DNA of 64,000 nt from Fasciolopsis buskii (Eukaryota > Platyhelminthes > Trematoda > Plagiorchiida > Fasciolidae). Positions 61,901 to 64,000 of this stretch are shown here, piece by piece. Each line of letters opens with the position of its first letter. Position 1 is the first letter of the stretch. Position numbers and translations under genes: made by a program. Below the pieces are notes generated by a model. The model was not told the origin of the DNA. It searched no databases and was given only the letters and a program-made list of their open reading frames with translations. Where the stretch lies: the NCBI GenBank assembly GCA_008360955.1, contig LUCM01006469.1, positions 109,286 through 173,285 of the forward strand, in the 5' to 3' direction.

Positions 61901-62160
61901 TAGTGTAGTCGTTTTATATCTAACACAAATCACACAGTGTAAGGGGACGCATGTGACACCACGAATTCCTTCCCCACTCTTATTTTTATCTGACTAATCC
62001 AATCCCTCCTAAGAACAATTCGGCCCTAGATACTGCGGTGACCTGAGTATGAATCACGGAAAACGAGCTTGTCCGCCAAGTTGTACTTTCTCAATTCCGA
62101 GACTTATAGAAAAAAGCATGCGGACGTAGGGGTTTGCAAACCAAAGCCTGTGATCACCAA

Positions 62161-63423
62161 CAGTATCAAAGCGCACTATAAATCCGAAAATTGGGAACGG
62201 TAACGTATTTCAACCCAGTGTTGCATAATCTCAACTCACAGCGGTAAACCGTTCTCGTTCGAACAACGGAACCTGAACCCATGAAAGCAAAAGACACTGA
62301 AAAAACCAAATTTTCAATGAATCTAACCTCAATTCAACAATAACTTGGTTCGAAGGACGAGAAAGTGATTTCTACAAGTTTGCTCATTCAACTCGGTGTA
62401 TTTTTCTCACGAATACTGGATCGTAAACGTGCGATTTTTTTCGAATCTACTTGAATCGCAACAGCACACAACATTACGGACATTTTGGAGTTCTTGTTTC
62501 TTCCACATATACAAAGGCATCCTTATAAGCAGAACCTGGTTTCCAATATGAATTTTAATGCGCCAAGAATTAGCCACCAGTTAGCAAAATGAATCCGATT
62601 TGATGCCCCGCAAATCTCAACGGCTACAATCTACGCAAGTTTGCAAAAGGTTTCAATAGTGTAATACGGTATTCAGCCACCAGCGACAACCCAGTTACCA
62701 CCAGGCGCTGCATTGACACCATACTGGGCTACACAACTGAAGACGAGAGGCCGGCAGCTGCTGGAAAAGGGTTTATTCACAACTAATGCGTTCATGTAAA
62801 ACAGGAGAAATCCCGAGTGGTGTTCTAGGCCTGACTGAACTTCGCATTCGCCTGTCGCCATCATTCATATGGTCTGGTTATTCACGCAGGATGAACGGAA
62901 GTTGCACCGGACTGCATCATGTGACTTGCGCATAGAATCCCCACAGTTTTACACTCGTCGTTTGGCCTGTTCTCTTCCCGGGTGTGTAATTCATCCTCAC
63001 GGCAAGCTGAGTGAAGCGCAGTCAAATACACGTTCTGTATTGAATTAGGATGAACGATGAACCCCGCCAAATTCTACTCTGCGGGGCTGGCAAATGCAGA
63101 AGTTATAAAAAGCCGGTCTCAATCCCATTCACGCCGTCAATCAGACTTAATGACCAGAACCAACAAGTAGCGGTCCAAAGCAGATTGGCCACGAATTACC
63201 AAATCGAGTTCACATGTGGCCCATCTTATAGCAAAGCAGGCAATAAATTTGTATTGGTCATCGATGGTTACTGGGAACACAGTAGGTCGTTGATTGAAAA
63301 GGATTGTTAGAATTCCAATTCCAATGTCTTCTCCACAGTTAGCCGGGAGGCGAATATTTGAAGTAATAAGAAATGGGAACGTTTATTGGTATGTCTCGAG
63401 CTAACTCCCCAATAAACCTCCAG
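62161..63423. other. Unexplained region
   Basis: An 87-codon frame at 63050-63310 includes AGNKFVLVIDGYWEHS, slightly like the first part of a Gypsy integrase, but the support is too weak to call. Minus frames at 62673-63070 have no domain. Confidence 0.35.
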
Positions 63424-63576
63424 GTTGGAAAAACCGGCGAATGGACCGCATCACCAAAAAGCGGACAAACAGAAGTGATGCCGGTGCTTGCTGCCAGTGA
63501 ATACATATTCGCCAAAATGACATTTATTCGCGACAGTGCCTATTGGCAACTTGAATATCTGTCAAATTTTCTTTTC
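63424..63576 (+). CDS. Candidate exon 6 of the 44-64 kb chain
   Basis: Acceptor CCCCAATAAACCTCCAG, 51 codons in the only open frame (VGKTGEWTASPKSGQTEVMP and more, with FIRDSAYWQLEYLSNFLF), donor TTC|GTAAAG. Phase 0 at both ends, matching the donor at 59338. The composition is that of a soluble domain. No family is recognised. Confidence 0.28.
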
Positions 63577-64000
63577 GTAAAGTATACATGTAGATTTCTA
63601 TTTCACGCAGCTGACAGCAATATTGCCCACACATATGACCTCTACTAATACTGTTCTTTGTATGTGCACCACTAGTATTCCTATTGTCTGTGGTATTTCA
63701 ATAGCAGAGTAATATGGGGAATTCTATACACGGCAACGGTCATTTTAAGCAGCATGAAATCCGTTCAAAATTACATGTATTTTTATGTCTGATTCGCAGT
63801 TCAGCCAGTATTCAAGATCTTTGTATTATTTAATGGATTGTGTTTGATTAGATACTATGACGAGGAATTCCAAATTGTGGATATTATAAAGTTGTAGTTA
63901 TAGGCATACTACGAAAAGGCAAAAACGCACAGAAGGTTCCTTGTCGTGCATAACAGATGGCGCCTGATATTGACAGGTCGGCGTCTCTCAGTTTGCCATA
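63577..64000. other. No supported feature
   Basis: AT-rich; would be intron if the preceding exon is real. Confidence 0.4.

Larger units (their letters stand above)
59990..62160 (+). mobile_element. Penelope-like element with terminal direct repeats, inactive
   Basis: Contains a Penelope-type reverse transcriptase followed by a GIY-YIG-like endonuclease remnant, the order that defines canonical Penelope-like elements. Both ends share sequence: AAAACGAGCTTGT, CG, CAA and TTCTCAAT occur at about 60097-60140 and 62058-62097. TGATCACACCCACCA and AAAGCCAGTGATCAC near 60010 resemble AAAGCCTGTGATCACCA near 62143. Such direct repeats in shifted order are the pseudo-LTRs known for this class. Several frameshifts and a destroyed RT active site make it inactive. 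Confidence 0.8.

Noticed and set aside
63050..63310. Frame with GNKFVLVIDGY, slightly like a Gypsy integrase core
   Set aside because: Only one short stretch resembles integrase; the second Asp and Glu regions are absent downstream.

Overview
The window looks like repeat-rich nuclear DNA of a metazoan, most likely a parasitic flatworm (trematode-like). It is AT-leaning and has no operon structure and no long intact open frames. It carries decayed CR1-like LINEs, a Ty3/Gypsy element, a Penelope-like element, a tRNA-derived SINE family and hammerhead-ribozyme-like repeats. The clade is inferred from this repeat mix; no host gene was recognised by family, so the species is left open.

Layout. 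1-10 kb is mostly unexplained sequence with one SINE and a weak hammerhead-like site. 10.1-12.0 kb is an old CR1-like LINE. 14.6 kb has a SINE. 17.2-18.0 kb (minus) and 20.8-26 kb hold exon-like open frames between good splice signals, plus one decayed hammerhead motif and two microsatellite or SINE sites. 30.4-37.5 kb is a repeat cluster: four SINEs and a younger CR1-like LINE whose 3' end is a pentanucleotide tail. 40.0-43.0 kb is a Ty3/Gypsy relic in reverse orientation. 44-64 kb has a SINE, a Penelope 3' fragment, two more hammerhead motifs, a nearly whole but dead Penelope-like element with direct repeats at both ends, and six plus-strand exon candidates whose splice phases fit one another.

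How it works together. The certain content is mobile DNA. The LINEs could in principle have mobilised the SINEs (inference). All autonomous elements seen are disabled: the CR1-like copy by a lost first catalytic Asp and two stops, the Gypsy copy by Asp-to-Asn in RT motif A and loss of the integrase Glu, and the Penelope copy by YVDD-to-YVNY and frameshifts. If the 44-64 kb exon chain is real, the Penelope element and the hammerhead repeats lie in its introns. Exon calls rest only on open frames, splice consensus and phase agreement, all of which can arise by chance in 64 kb, so their confidence is low. No rRNA, true tRNA gene, CRISPR array or prokaryotic signal was seen.
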